From contig NW_026555331.1 of assembly GCF_014898055.3 (NCBI RefSeq), forward strand, positions 99,470,684 to 99,534,683: a stretch of 64,000 nt of DNA, in the 5' to 3' direction. A program made the translations under genes and the position numbers. Source of the DNA: Talpa occidentalis. Taxonomy: Eukaryota > Chordata > Mammalia > Eulipotyphla > Talpidae. Shown here in pieces: positions 1 through 12,584 of this stretch. Under the pieces are notes generated by a model that made no database searches, had not been told where the DNA came from, and was given only the letters and a program-made list of their open reading frames with translations. Numbering within the stretch: position 1 is the first letter of the stretch; each line of letters begins with the position of its first letter.

Positions 1-224
1 GGCATGTAGTGTGGACTATGCATCTTCATTTTAGAGATGAACGTGCTTAAAGAAGGTCCTGAGAGAATTATCTACTGTTGTTTTTATTTTCCAATTGAAT
101 AGTCTGTCCTTTAGCTTAAAAAATCAGAGTTGACTACTCACGAATAGTAATTCACATTTACCACCCATATTTTTCATTCTTAGATATTAACTAAGATAAT
201 TGGGGTGTCTATCCTCCCTCCTTT

Positions 225-507
225 CTTTTTAAAAAATATTTATTTATTTATGCATACTTATTTATGCATAAAGATTTATTTATTTGCAGGCCAGAGGTCC
301 AGGGGGTGAGAGTATTCACCAGAGACAGAGTGGGGAACAGAACAGGCTGAATGACCAAAGTACACTGCTGAGGGGAGCCGTGGGCAAGTCAGGAGAGGCC
401 TGCTGTGCCATGTGGGTAGCTCCCTGGCCAGGGATAGAACTTGTGCTGCAGTGGCTGCAGATAGCTTTATAGGTTGCAACTTAACCCCTTGTGCCACCAG
501 GGAGGCC
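225..507 (-). mobile_element. tRNA-derived T+ SINE, copy 1
   Basis: Reverse-strand copy running from the AT-rich tail (ttatttatttatgcat) to the 5' end (gggaggccc). Target duplication cctccctccttt flanks it (213-224 and 508-519). The tail holds a duplicated TTTATGCATA unit. Confidence 0.9.
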
Positions 508-654
508 CCTCCCTCCTTTATTAATCTTAGAATCTTAGAATATCAATGATTCTCAAAATTGTCTGAGTTATCTTACTAGTTTTTGATTTTGTATATTTTC
601 TTCTGATAATCAATGAAGTTCTAGGATTAAATATCAAATTATTTTCAAATATTA

Positions 655-913
655 GGGCCTCTCTGGTGGTGTAAGGGTTAAGTATCACCGCTATCACTAT
701 CACAGCCTGAGTTCGATCCCCAGCCAGAGAGCTAACCCACATATGGTGTGGCAGACCTCTCCTCTCCTGTCTTGTCCAGTGCTCCCCTCAGCAGTGTATT
801 TCAGTAAATCTGCCTGTTCTGTGCCCACTCTGTCTCTGGTGAATCCTCTCAACCACACACCTCTGGCCTGCACCCCATTTTGTCTACACACAAGTAAATA
901 AATCTTTTTTAAA
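655..913 (+). mobile_element. tRNA-derived T+ SINE, copy 2
   Basis: Full-length older-type copy ending in aagtaaataaatctttttt. A 17-base duplication, aattattttcaaatatt, flanks it (left about 638-654, right about 914-930). The B box is visible as gagttcgatcccc near 709-721. Confidence 0.92.
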
Positions 914-930
914 AATTATTTTCAAATATT

Positions 931-1714
931 TACACTGGCCTCTAGAGGTATGATTGGTGTTGGTGATCACTGTTCGCTATCTAACGCTAAAAGATGGTGA
1001 GTCAATAATATTGCTGTCAAAGTCCTTTAAATCAGTGATTCTGCTAAACTCAGAAGATCTGGTCTCACTCAGTCTCCTGTCTTCCTAGATAAAGCATGAG
1101 GGTTCTCTCACTCAACATCCCATCTGGACTAGTATTTCTACCACACACCATGGTTGGATCTATAGAAAAAGTTCTCCTCAAATAGCTCAATTTTAGGAGT
1201 TGGGATACATTGCAATTCCACTTGCCCTCTTACACTACAAAGACTAGAAAGTTAAAATATGCATTTCCCATACTCATTACTGAATTTCTGCTTGTAATCT
1301 AGGTTTTGCTGACAAGAAACTTGCCAGCAGAAGAGAGCAACATAAGGAGGCAGTCACACTTTGGGGAATCAGATGTTCAGGTAAACAAGATGGCAGGAGG
1401 GGTTTGGCTGTGGGACAGCTGTTGTGAATTGTCTTCTTTCCCATTCTTAGTATTATAGGTGCTAAGCACTTGCTAGAACAATCTCTCTGAATGGTTGATC
1501 ATTTCTGCTAGCTGGGTCCAAACTTTGTTTACATCCTACAAGTTTTGATCACTGCTTAATATCCTGTAATAAATCTTTCAGCTCAAGGTAGCCAGAGTAA
1601 ATCCTGTTATCTGCAACTGAGAATCTTGAATAAGCTCTAGTTGGCCATGAACGCTAGCTAATATAGAGCTTTTCCAAAGAAGCAGAATGGTCCAGCAAAC
1701 CAGAGTTGTCTAGA
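931..1714. other. Intergenic, nothing recognised
   Basis: Ordinary composition, no frame or repeat I can support. Confidence 0.5.
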
Positions 1715-2110
1715 ATTCTGAAGTCAGGGCGTGACAGAGTCATACTCCTTCCAAAGGCTTTTGAGAAGAATCTTTCCTTGCCTTTTCATAGCTTCTGGTG
1801 AATTGCTGGTAATCCTTGGCTTCCCTTGGACTGCAGCTGTGTCCTACCCATCTCTGCCCCTGCTGTCACATGATCTTTTTCCCTCCTATGTCTACTCTGC
1901 ATCTCTCTGTCTGAATCTCCCTCTCCTTTCTCCTATAAGGATATGGGTCATTGAATTTGTGAGCTCACCTTTATCCAGTGTAACCTTGTTTTAACCAATT
2001 ATACCCCAAAAGATCTTAAAAACTTCAATTGTATTGCAAAGATCCTATACCCAAATAAGGTCACTTTCTGAGGTTACAGATGGACAACAATCTTTGAGAG
2101 ACACTATTCA
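1715..2110 (+). mobile_element. Old interspersed repeat, family not assigned
   Basis: Resembles a widespread old mammalian repeat: ccttccaaaggcttttgaga, agcttctggtgaattgctgg, tgtcacatgatctttttc, ctcctataaggatatgggtc, cccaaataaggtcactttct, cactattcaatc. I cannot name it. The open frame at 1,731-1,994 falls inside and is not a gene. Confidence 0.45.
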
Positions 2111-2127
2111 ATCAGAACAGTAATCTA

Positions 2128-2369
2128 GGGCCTCCCCTGGTGGCACAGCGGTTGAGCACTGGGCTGCAAAGCCACCCTCAGCCTCTGTGGCGCCATTTCG
2201 ATCCCTGGCTGCCGGCGAGGGTCCCACATGGCGCGACAGACCTCTCCTGCCGCCCCTGCTGCTCCCCTCAGCAGTGTATTTTATAAGTCTGCCTGTTCTG
2301 TTCCCCACTCTGGCTCTGGTGAATTCTCTCACCCTCCCGCGCTTCTGACTGTACCCAGTGGTTGAAGAA

Positions 2370-2434
<65 letters not shown>
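2128..2434 (+). mobile_element. tRNA-derived T+ SINE, copy 3, with GA-repeat tail
   Basis: The head has A and B boxes and the body ends in the younger-type gactgtacccagtg. The usual AATAAA/TCTTT/A-tail is absent. In its place an almost pure GA run (2,367-2,434) reaches the right-hand target duplication agaacagtaatctag (2,435-2,449; left copy just before 2,128). Confidence 0.9.

Positions 2435-2438
<4 letters not shown>
2367..2438 (+). repeat. (GA)n microsatellite
   Basis: About 70 bases of nearly uninterrupted GA dinucleotides with one AA interruption near its start. It sits between a SINE body and that SINE's target duplication, so it probably grew from the SINE tail after insertion. Confidence 0.95.
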
Positions 2439-2439
<1 letters not shown>

Positions 2440-2449
2440 AGTAATCTAG

Positions 2450-3754
2450 TACAAAATAGTGCTATGGAATACCCCCTTTAACAGATAATATAGGCATGTT
2501 AAGCCTTGATTGACATATTTAGTAAAATTACAAAAAAAATGTTAAGCTACTATGCTATAGAAAAAATGAATAAGGCAAAAGTTAAGGATTAGAGAGCTAA
2601 TATGCTATTATTTGCATTCCACATCGCACTGTGCTTCAGTCACAGGCACTAATCAGGAAGTTACCATTGAAAAAACTTTGCTTTGAACTCACATAAATCC
2701 AGCTCTACCTCATTGGTTCAAAAAGATTTAAAGCAAGTATGTTTTCTCCCTTTATTGAATTTGCAGTTTAGCAGGAAAGTCATATAAAACACTTACTATG
2801 CAAATAACTGTTTAAGTAGCTTATAGTAGATACTTTGAAGGAGAATATGAGTCAAGATCTAACCAGACACCAGAGAGGAAACAGCACCTAGTCCGAAACC
2901 TTAATTTGCTTGCCATGTGTGTTTGTGCAGGTTGGGCACTGTACAAGCCCAGGGGCTGCTTTTCCATTGTATTCTGTATAAATGTTGTTCCTCAGTCTTT
3001 TGCAAAGCACAGTACATACAGTTGAACATGGTAGCCCTACCTAATTATGGATAGGAATTAGATGAATAGTATTAAGCAGATTGTGTGTGGGTACACCTGG
3101 TGATAGTGTTAAAAAAGAAGATAAACATTCCATGTAGAGGAGACAGCACATTACAAGATCTTGACATGGTGCAGCAGGAGAGGGGAGAAAAAGAGGGCTT
3201 AATAGGGAAGGGAAGAATGCAAGGGACTGTGGTGATGGGTCACACAGTGGGAGAATTAGGGAGACTACACCTGGGGGGAGAAATTAAATACTGTACAAAA
3301 TTGAACAACTATATAAAACAAACCAAAAAGATCCTGATGTAAGATAGAGCTTCACCTTCTTAGCTACCTGATATAAGGGGAAATTATCTATCTCTCAAAA
3401 CCACAACTATTTCATTGGTCAAATCAAGCCTTCTAGTATGAACTGAAGCACCGTGAGGAAGTACAGTGCCCTGCCTGGGGTAGTGTTCAGTTTTTGTTTT
3501 CTTTTATTTCCTAATAAGCAAGGTGAACTCAGGGTCACCAGTTTGCCACTTAATTGATAGCAGTTTCTTAATTCACACTTCTGCCACTAAAACTCGAGAC
3601 CCTACAACCAGCAATGTCTGCTAAGTGAGGCTTGCTTTCCAGGTAGCTCTGTGACAAAGGAAGTCCACATCAGAACAAAATGAGTTAATTTTGTTAACTC
3701 AAGTTAACAAAATCTCAAGTTAATTTAGACTTGAGATGACTAAAAAGAGAACTG
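2450..3754. other. Intergenic, nothing recognised
   Basis: No gene. The frame at 3,085-3,342 lacks any recognisable motif. A repeated caagttaa(caaaatct) motif lies at about 3,690-3,722. Confidence 0.5.
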
Positions 3755-4035
3755 AGGGCCTCCCTGGTGGCGCAAGCGATTAAAACACCACACTATGAAG
3801 CAGTCCACAGCCTCTGCAGCACTAGTTCGATCCCCAGCCAGCCAGGGAGAAACCCACATGGCAAGGCGGACCTCTCCTGTCTCGCCTGCTGCTCCCCTCA
3901 GCAGTGTGTTTCAGTTGGTCTTCCTGTTCTCTTCCCCCACTCTGTCCCTAGTGAATCCTCTCACCCCCCACATCTCTGGCCTGTACCCCAGCTCTTGTAT
4001 GCATAAATAAATAAATCTTTAATTAAAAAAAAAGA
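3755..4035 (+). mobile_element. tRNA-derived T+ SINE, copy 4
   Basis: Older-type full-length copy with tail gcataaataaataaatcttt. Flanked by the duplication agagaactga (about 3,745-3,754 and 4,036-4,045). Confidence 0.9.
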
Positions 4036-4189
4036 GAGAGAACTGAAATTATGACACTACCCCTGCCTTCCTCACAGTCTACACCCTCCTGCCCGCACTC
4101 CATCCAATCTCATCTCTTGCCCAGTGGCAGTTTATGCTATTCTTGATCTTTCAGGAGGCAGTTTATGCTATTCTTTACCCAAGCCCAGA

Positions 4190-4650
4190 CTCTATTCTTT
4201 TTCAACATTTTAACTTTATTTCAGTAAAATATACATAATATGAAATTTACTATTTAGATCACTTATAACTATGCAATTCAGTGCTATTAAATACATTGAC
4301 AGTGCTGTTCAACCATCACCTGATATATTTCCAGAATGTTTTCATCATCCCAATCAAAAATTCTGTATCCATTAAACAGTAAAAACCCTCCCTTTCCCTT
4401 TACCTCAGTCCCTGGTAACCTCTGTTCTACTTTCTGTATTATGAATTTGTCTCTTCTAGATAATTTGTCTAAGTGGAATCATATAATATTTGTTTTTCTG
4501 TGGCTGATTTACTTCAAGGTTCATCCAAGCAGTGGTGTAAGTCAGTATTTCCTTCCTTTTTATGACAGAGTAATGGTCCATTTTGTGTGGCTATCACAAT
4601 TCGTTTATCCCACAATAATCATGTTGCAATGCTATTGTTTGGTCCAAAAC
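4190..4650 (-). mobile_element. L1M 3' end fragment
   Basis: Reverse-strand match to the well-known old L1 3' region: gtaaaatatacataatatga, cagtgctattaaatacattg, ctgttcaaccatcacc, aagtggaatcatataatatt, aaggttcatccaag. Strongly decayed. Confidence 0.75.
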
Positions 4651-4683
4651 TGTGAGCACCTTGAAGGTAGATGTATTAAGTAG

Positions 4684-5205
4684 AATTTCTAAAATCGACC
4701 CCCATAAATCTTCTTCCTAAATCCCTGGGACCTGTGCATATGATATCTCTCCTGAAATTAACCTGGATTAGATGTTTTCAATATAATCATAAAAATCTCT
4801 AGCAGCACATTTTTTCTGACTGGGGCTAAAGAGAAAGCAGGAAGATCAAAGTAAGAGGAGGATTCCACACACTATTGCTGGCTTGAAGATGGAGAACCAT
4901 GTAATAAGAAATGCCTTACACATCTGAAAGAGCTGACAGATGCAAAGATACAGGGATCTCAGTCCTAGAAATACAAGAAACTAAATTCACCAACAACATG
5001 AATGAACTTGGAAATAGATTTGTCTCAGAACTATACCTGAGTTCTTAGCCTGGCTGACACAGGTGAGATCTTGAGCCGAGAGAGATTTCCTGCTACACCA
5101 TGCTGAATTTCTGACACACAGAGTTGGAGATTAATAAATGGGGTCTTGGTTAAGTAACTAATTTGTGGTAATTTGTCACTCAGCAATAGAAAAGTACTAA
5201 AGCAG
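4684..5205 (+). mobile_element. MaLR/MLT1-type LTR (old)
   Basis: The order of landmarks is that of an old ERVL-MaLR LTR: a start with ctaaaatcgacccccat, gacctgtgcatatga in the middle, and an end with aataaatggg, aatttgtggtaatttgtcac and cagcaatagaaaagtacta. Internal parts are diverged; subfamily not resolved. Confidence 0.6.
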
Positions 5206-6238
5206 GCACTCTGTCTTTTCATATTTAATCCCCATTGTTTAACACAGTACCTGGAATTGATTAGCTCCCCACTAAGAACTAATCAAATAATTGATGGAGA
5301 AAGGAGGTAGGAAGAAGGGAAGATGGAATGAAGATCAAAGGAAGGAAAAATTTTTAAATGAAAAAAAGAACAGAAATAGAGGGGGAGGAAGTGATAAAAG
5401 AGATCTAGAGTAGGGGAGAGTGCTTAAAAAGGAGTTTCACTGAAAACATGGTGGACATGTATCCCCAAAAGTCTGCATTATCCTTCAACTTCTCCAAAAG
5501 TTCACGCTAGTCAATCCACCTTTTATTTTCACTAGATGTTTTAATTATTTAATTGTGTAAACTAGACATTTGTTTATTGTTTTAATGGCATGCTTTGTGA
5601 CTTGAGTGAACAGAAATCATAAATGGATTTTATTTTAATTAAAAATAGTTAAAATTTAAAGTTTGAACATTTCTGATCTTTTATGCACCCAGGTAGTAAA
5701 GAATGGCCTTCTGGCAAAAGTCCCTGTGGGCAGTAAGTGATATTAATTTGTCTGGATTTTGAAGGAACTTGGCAGAAATAATTCTGAATTATTTTTTTGT
5801 GAAATTATATGCCTTGTTCTACCTTAAGAAACTAAAGTTGAGTTGATCCTTTACATGACCATATATCTGAATTTTGAATAATGTAAGAGATACCCAAATG
5901 TCTGAAATCTTTATGGTTTCCCATGTAAACAGCAGGATAAATAACAGAAAATATCTTCCTCACCCACATACTACAGATCTTGTAATTTACCATTAGAAGT
6001 TCGTTTCTTTAGAGTACACACTGATGTTAACCTTGAAGAAATGCAGCTACATTACTGAAAGGAATAAAATGTAAGTTCATTAACTTTTAAATATTATATA
6101 TCTGGTTCTCATTGCTCATGTGCAAGGGAGAGAAAATCTGTTTGGATAGGAGAACAAGCAAGTGAAACTAATATCAAAGTAAACTGATTTTGTTATTCTC
6201 TATAGTGTAAGCCCTGGATGGAAGATTGTAATTAAGTT
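5206..6238. other. Intergenic, nothing clear
   Basis: A short MIR- or L2-like end may sit at 5,215-5,300 (taacacagtacctggaattg). Otherwise AT-rich unique DNA with purine-rich stretches at 5,300-5,420. Confidence 0.45.
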
Positions 6239-6254
6239 CTAATTTAGATTTTTT

Positions 6255-6578
6255 TTTGTTTTTTTTGTTTTTTTTAATAGAGGCATGCTTTATTTATTTG
6301 TTTGCTGGTTTGTTTGTTTGTTTTGTTTATACAAGCACTGGGTACAGTCAGAAGCACGGGAGGGTGAGAGAATTCACCAGAGCCAGAGCGGGGAGCAGAG
6401 CAGGCAGAAGGACCAAAGTACACTGCTGAGGGGAGCAGCGGGCGGCAGGAGAGGTCTGCACGCCATGTGGGACCCTCCTCCGGTGGCCGGGGAGCAGCCG
6501 GGGATCGAACCGGCGCCACAGAGGCCGCGGGCAGCTTCTCAACCCAGCGCTCAACCGCTGCGCCACCGGGGAGGCCCG
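6255..6578 (-). mobile_element. Young-type tRNA-derived SINE, copy 5
   Basis: CpG-rich copy with little decay. On the reverse strand it ends in a tail with AAAC repeats and gcatgcctctatta before the A-run, instead of TCTTT. The target duplication ctaatttagattttt flanks it (from 6,239 and from 6,580). Confidence 0.92.
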
Positions 6579-6594
6579 ACTAATTTAGATTTTT

Positions 6595-7444
6595 ACAACC
6601 TGATCTACTACTGCATGGTCAAAGGCATGCTCAAATATCGAGGCAAAGAAATTTGCTCCCTTATTAGATACATAAATTGGTTATATTCTCTTTTACATTG
6701 ATGATTAAAACAGATTTAAAAATGAAACATTTCTTAAATATTTTTCTTCCCATCAACATCATTCCTTTATTTCCATATTAACGATTATAAATCATATTTT
6801 CCCCAGTTTTTTGAGCTATAATGGAAAATTAAGACTTTCTGAGGTGGTGAATGACAAACTCATTTCTTAAGAAAAATAGGAATACTTTTGGTCATATAAT
6901 TGAAGACTCCAGAAGTATGCAGATTTCAGATATGGTGGATAGGTGATTTCTTGTGTCAAAAGTTAATAGAGACCTCTCCTCTTTGTCTGGTTCTATTTCT
7001 TCCTCTCCATCTCTAACTTCTTTCATTCCTTCTCAACTCCTACACCCTTCAATCTCTTTTTTTCTTTCTCTCTCCCATGTTTCAAATCTGCTTTTCCCAT
7101 GTTATCTTCAATTATGGAAATTTTTTTGCACTAGTAGAACAGATGGTAACTATAGTGCTCCAGAATACATTCTGCTTTATAGCCTATAATTTCAGAGAGA
7201 GACACTGGTTGTAGCATAAGTCCTGGGAATGATCCTGATTGGCCAGGGATGGGTCACTTTCCCATCCCTGAACAGGAAGATTGGTTCCCTGTTCTCCACA
7301 TGAAGAGGGGTTCTTCTAACAGAACAGGAAGGCAAATGTTTTATGCAGAGAAATCTACAGATTCCCAGAAGTCTAATTTCTGGACTCTGTTCAGATTGGT
7401 GGGATTAATCAATACTTGGCTTTGTTTCTTTACCTAGAGGGCAA
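6595..7444. other. Intergenic, nothing recognised
   Basis: Unique-looking DNA. The short frames (6,953-7,189; 7,249-7,437) have no domain or splice context. Confidence 0.5.
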
Positions 7445-8300
7445 AGTTTCTATTTCACGTTGATGTGAAATACAAATGTATAAATATTCCATATACCTGT
7501 CACCCAGCTTACTCCAATGTTAACATCATATATAACTATAGTACAGGAATCAAAACTAGGAAATCAACATTGGTATAACACTATTAAGTGAACTATAGAC
7601 TTTGGACATACCAGTTTTCCATCTAATGTCCTACTTTTGTCTCAGATCCAATCAAAGAATCCATATTTCATTTTATTGTCACATCTCCTTAGTTTCCTCC
7701 AATCTGTGTTCATGCCTCAATTTTTTTCTTGTATTTTATGATCCAGACATTTTTGAAAAGAACTGGTTAGCAGTTTTGTAGGCTGTCCCTCAATTTGGGT
7801 TTATCTGTTGTTTCCTCATGAGTAGATTATGGGGATGTAGTCTGGGGAAGGATGCACCAAAAGATTTCTTTTCCCAATAAACAGAGCATGTGATGCCAAT
7901 ATCTTAATTCTCATGATGTTAGCCTTAATTAGTTGGTTACATTGGTATCTACTGGCCTTCCATACTATAAAGTTACTGTTTTTTTCCCAGTATAATTTAT
8001 AAATATTTTAAGACTATGAAAATATCCTATTAATCCTCCAATTTTGTTCACATACCTTAGTATCCATGAGAGGATCTTGTCTATGACAATTATTACATAT
8101 TATTAATTGAAAAGTTTCCATACAGAAGAGCTTTCCTGTGTACTTTATTTATACATTTAATTATTTATTTGTATTGGCATGGACCATGGGTATTTGTTGT
8201 GTTCTGTGGGTTATGATCCAACACTTTTGTTATTTTACTGCTCAAATGTTTCCCATTTTGACCCCTGGATGCTCTTTCAGGTTGTCCCTACTTCACTTCT
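7445..8300 (-). mobile_element. L1M 3'UTR fragment
   Basis: Reverse-strand old L1 3'UTR. Landmarks in order: tatacctgtcacccagctta, tttccatctaatgtcctac, ttgtcacatctccttag, gtaggctgtccctcaattt, tataaagttac, atttatttgtattggcatgg, tgtgggttatgatccaa, ctggatgctctttcaggttg. Possibly more than one subfamily joined. Confidence 0.75.
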
Positions 8301-8384
8301 TGTGACTAGAAGTGAAGGAAAGGCAGGAGATCACATGGTTTTTGAACAATAGAAATGCCATCAGCATTTTACATGAGTTTCTCA

Positions 8385-8535
8385 TGTAAGTAACAACAGC
8401 TCCATGTGATAAACATTACTATCCCTTCTTCATGGATTGTAGCTCTAAGACTCAGCTAGGCTAACCAGCTCTTCCAAAGTCACAAGCAAATGTGGGGTAC
8501 AAATTGGATTTATACCTGAATTTGTCTGATTTGTG
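8385..8535 (-). mobile_element. MIR fragment
   Basis: Reverse-strand MIR core: cattactatcccttcttcat, aagactcagctaggctaacc, ttccaaagtcacaagcaaat, then ggatttatacctgaatttg. Confidence 0.55.
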
Positions 8536-9659
8536 AGCCTCGTTCTGATATACCACACTGCCTTGCTTTAAGAACTCAGGCCTTGCTTTGGGCAATGTTC
8601 TAGTAACTGAATGCTTAGGATTCACTCTTTCTGCATCAATTCCCCCAATTCTGGACTCCTGTCTCCATTTTCCCAATCTCCTTTCCCCTTTCCCTCTGTG
8701 GAAGTCTGTGACTTCTGTGAAGTCATAGACTCACACATCATGTTTCCAAAGGATCATGGAAAAGTTCTGATTCGAATCTCACAATGCAAATGAGAAAAAT
8801 GAGGGTTAATCTGGGGAATATAGGTAGTGAGCTAAGATTAGAACCTTAATCCCTCACTTCTAGTTGAATATTCTCTCCCTCACATGATCAGAGCTCAGTT
8901 CTCTCTGTCTCTGAGTTGGAAAATGCATTCTAGATGCTGAAGGATTTTCAGGGCTTAGCAGAACTACAGAGAAACATCTATTCATTCATATCACTGTACT
9001 AGCATCTCTTAGAGTCCATAAAGGACCTCTAACTCTGCATCTCTTTAATATAAAAAGTTACAGTTTTGATCCCTGGAGGGATCAAATGGACCTTTCTGAA
9101 CATAGGGAAAATTGATTCTTTAACATTTTAGAATCTTCCTAGCCCATTTAAGTCTGTGTGTGTGTGGCCTGGGTGGGGAGGGGGCGGTTCTCAAAGGGTC
9201 AGATATACCAAAAGAACAAAGAGGAAACCAGAGAGGTATAGAAAGGGGGAGATAAGGGAAGACTTTCCTGTCAGTTAAGCACTTAAAGACTTGGCTAAAT
9301 TTTGGGTCACTTACATTAAAGCTATTAAAAAGTACTTCATAGGAAATTGGCTCTCCCAAAATGGAATGTTAAAAAATTATTAATATGATATTTAGAAAGT
9401 AGAAACCAGTCTTAACAATTACTGCCTAATATATAGCATCTTAGCAGAAGCTGGGTGATACTTTTTCTTAGTAGCAGAGAAAAAACACAGTGAAGGAAAA
9501 AAACTCAAGGTTTGCATGATATTCGCAATTGAGAGCTGGGGTCAGGTCCTATGAACTGTGCACAAGTAGCTGGTAGGCATACTGGCCAAAAAAAAAAAAA
9601 AAGGTGAAACTATTTACTAATTGAGCATGTAAGTACCTAGGCGGTGAGAAAGGCTTCAC

Positions 9660-9800
9660 ATATATATTCTCTGTCACTTACATGACAAAAGTGCAAGACC
9701 ATTATCATTCATTTTGCATAAGAGGAAGCTGAGGTCAAAGAGGTTATTCTGCTAAGGTCACATGGTTAAAGTGGCAGCCCCACCCAGTCCAGAAAGTTGT
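9660..9800 (-). mobile_element. MIR fragment
   Basis: Reverse MIR: cattatcattcattttgcat, aagaggaagctgaggtcaaa, gctaaggtcacatggttaaa, gtggcagccc. Confidence 0.65.
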
Positions 9801-10039
9801 GTGGTTTCCACCAGGCAGCCAGATCTTGACAGTAGGGTGAAGGGGCAAGCAGTGTTGTGGGGTTTTTTGTTCGCTGGTCTCATCAGGAAAATCTGTCTTC
9901 AGCCTACTGGGGGCTGGAGTTCAGGGAAAGGCTTTCAGCCTTCTAGGAGTGTGACAAAGACAGGAAGTCATAGCAGAGTTATAGCATAAGAGATAGGGCG
10001 CTTAGCAAGCCATGTCTAGGATAGAGATGAAAATAACAG

Positions 10040-10175
10040 TGATTTGTGTCCACAGGCAAGGTCCATATCCTCTTTACATTGTATTAGAGTAATAGTCATA
10101 ACTTTCTCATAGGTTTTTGTGAAAATTATATGAGATAATATATGCAAAAAGGTAAGAAAGCCCTGTAACAATACA
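10040..10175 (+). mobile_element. MIR fragment
   Basis: Forward MIR 3' half: agtaatagtcataactttct, cataggtttttgtgaaaatt, atgagataatatatgcaaa. Confidence 0.5.
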
Positions 10176-11817
10176 GATGTCAGTATAATGCAATTGGTAA
10201 TCAGTCCATGCCCTGGAACTGCAGTTGTCTGACTGTGGGGAGGGCTGGCTTAGATTTCACCAACCTGGTGATAAAGAAATTCAAATTTCACATGGTTGAC
10301 TTTTCAGGACCCCACTTATAATCTATGTTAGGAATTTATTCACCAATGACTACAACATTGTAAACCTTTATTTACTATGTTTTTGGGGATTTTTCTGCAA
10401 ACCTTATTAAATGTACAATGGTCGTGATAATAGCACTTAAAGGAAAAAAGAAGAAAGCAAATTTAGCAGGAATCTAGCCAGTCCTTAGTTCATAAATATG
10501 GACCCAAATTTAGGAGAACGCCCTCTTCTGTTTTCCCAAAGCCAGGGTTTTAATTCAGGAGAGCCACAGGAACCCAGTAATCAGTCCTGAGATGCTAGAC
10601 TATTTAAATTCTCTTTGCTTGTGTCAGGAATGACCCAGGAAATGGGGGCAAGGCTGCCTTTCAAGAAGGGATGTCAGCTCCTCTGAGGGGATTTAGAAAA
10701 TAGATCTATAGAAGTGAGATAAAGATATATAAGTCCATCAATGCTTTAAACCATAGAAACGTTGACAGGGTACAAAACTCATCATGGTACAAAACTCTCC
10801 TGATAGTATCTTTGATGCTCCTTGACAGTTTCCCAAATAGAATTGATATTTGATTGCACATAATCTGCCTAATAAAATCTATTTAAATTGTGACATTTTT
10901 AAAAGTTGTTTCTAGTACCTCAAGTAGCTTGAAAGGAGAATTTTCTTTTGTACAGCTAAATCACATAATTGGTTTTAAACTGAATGGAAATGCACTGATT
11001 ATCAATTAAGCAATGGGATTGATAAAAATGCTGCACTTGGCTATTTGTTTTCAGGCTTTTTCTTTCTTCTTGATACTCCACATTTACTTCTATCAATCTA
11101 GTGATTAGAAAAACAAAGTTCTGGTAAATGATGAAAATGCTATACAAACAGAGCTATGAAGCAAAAACTTGTGCCAAGTAATGATGCTCTGTTCATTTCA
11201 ATGTGTCTGTCAGCGAGTGCACATAGCAATTTTCATTAGGAGCTTTTACTAGAAATAAATACGGAAACAAATTTAGGGGAAAGCCATTGCTTATTTGTTC
11301 TTCCCAGGGAACCCCATTTGGCTGCATCTTCAAATATGTGACTTCTACATTCTGTTGATACAGTTGGAGCCTGAAACCTACCGAGTAATGAGTTTAGATT
11401 TTGTCTACACAACACCAACATAAGCAATTGGAAAGTGAAAAATTCAGCCAAATAATTGGGCTTTGTGTGTGGAGGTTCCTGCATGACTTTAAATAACCAG
11501 TTAGTTCTTTTTCATTCAGTAAAAAGAGAATGCATTTGGACTAATTGGCTCTTTCATCACCATGTGGACCACATTATCAGTAATTGGCCTAGGAGAGTTA
11601 AGTACGTTGGAGTGGGTTTTTGTGTATGATGGAATGGAGAATAAAGGGAGGGAAAAGATTGCTGAGAAATAAGAATTAGCAGGTTAGCCAAGGAAGGTTC
11701 AGAGTGAGAGTAGGAATGGAGGTATAAAGATGATGGGCAGAGTCTCTTTTAAGATCTCCTGTGTATTACCATCCATCCTTCTTCACACTCTATTTCTTTT
11801 ACCTATTGCACCAATTT

Positions 11818-11990
11818 TATAGAGCTATGGTTCTCAGACGTGTGGATCACAGATGCCTGGAAGTCATGGTAAAACAGATTTCTGGGCCCATCCCCAGAAT
11901 TTAAAGAACTGCATTTTGAATAGGTTTCTAGGTAATGCTGATACTTCTGTTCTCTGGACTGCACTTTGACAATAACTGCCCTAGAGAAGG
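11818..11990. mobile_element. hAT-Charlie relic (MER5-like)
   Basis: Both ends keep the ttctcag / ctttgacaat-type inverted termini. Inside: aaacagatttctgggcccat, ccccagaatttaaag, aggtaatgctgatacttct. An L1 inserted at its right end. Confidence 0.6.
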
Positions 11991-12009
11991 CATTTTAAAT
12001 GTCATTTTA

Positions 12010-12566
12010 GACACCTTTTGGCCAAAAATGGATCGACCTTGAGGTGATTGTGCTAAGTAAAAAGGTCAAAAAATGAAGATGATGGATAGTTTCACTTATG
12101 TGTGGAACATAAATAACCAAAAAGCATAAACTGGCAAAATAAAGCAAAAACAGGGCCTCCCTGGTGGCACAGGTAGTTGAGCACAGCACTGTGAAACTGT
12201 CTTCAGCTCCTGCCAGGAGAGGCAGACCTCTCCTGTCATGCCCGCTTTGCCCCTCAGCAGTGTATTTCAGTCAGTCGGCCTGTTCTGTTCCCCTCTCTGT
12301 CTCTGGTGAATCCTCTCACCCTCCCGCATACCTGGCCTGTACCCCAGTTCTTGTATGCATGAATAAATAAATCTTACAAAAAAAACAAGCAAAACCAAAT
12401 CTTAGACTTAGTGAAAAATTTATTGGTTACAAAGGAAACAGGGGAGAGAGGAGGAGATGAGGGAAGGGAGAGGTCATTGACCAAGAGGTTTGGTGGAGGG
12501 GGAGTAAAGCACGAGCACATACAAAGGAGTAAAAATGTAACCCCAAAATTATAATAAAAATTTTTT
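12010..12566 (+). mobile_element. 5'-truncated L1 insertion carrying a SINE
   Basis: An L1 3'UTR (atggatcgaccttgagg, ttgtgctaag, tcacttatgtgtgg; ending aattataataaaaattttttt) flanked by the 16-base duplication tttaaatgtcatttta (11,994-12,009 and 12,565-12,580). SINE copy 6 lies inside it. Confidence 0.8.
12153..12384 (+). mobile_element. tRNA-derived SINE, copy 6, internally deleted
   Basis: Starts gggcctccctggtggcac and ends aataaataaatctt. About 45 bases covering the B box are missing between the tRNA-like head and the cagacctctcctg block. It sits inside an L1 3' end; aagcaaaa is repeated on both sides. Confidence 0.9.
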
Positions 12567-12584
12567 TAAATGTCATTTTAAAGA

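Larger units (their letters stand above)
8536..11817. other. Intergenic with two MIR fragments
   Basis: Apart from the two MIRs and an A-run of 14 (9,589-9,602), no feature I can support. Confidence 0.5.

Noticed and set aside
6274..6701. Frames of 70-140 residues at SINE positions (also 20,775, 23,103, 26,098, 43,378 and others) that look alike
   Set aside because: They resemble each other because they are translations of the same SINE in both directions, not a protein family.
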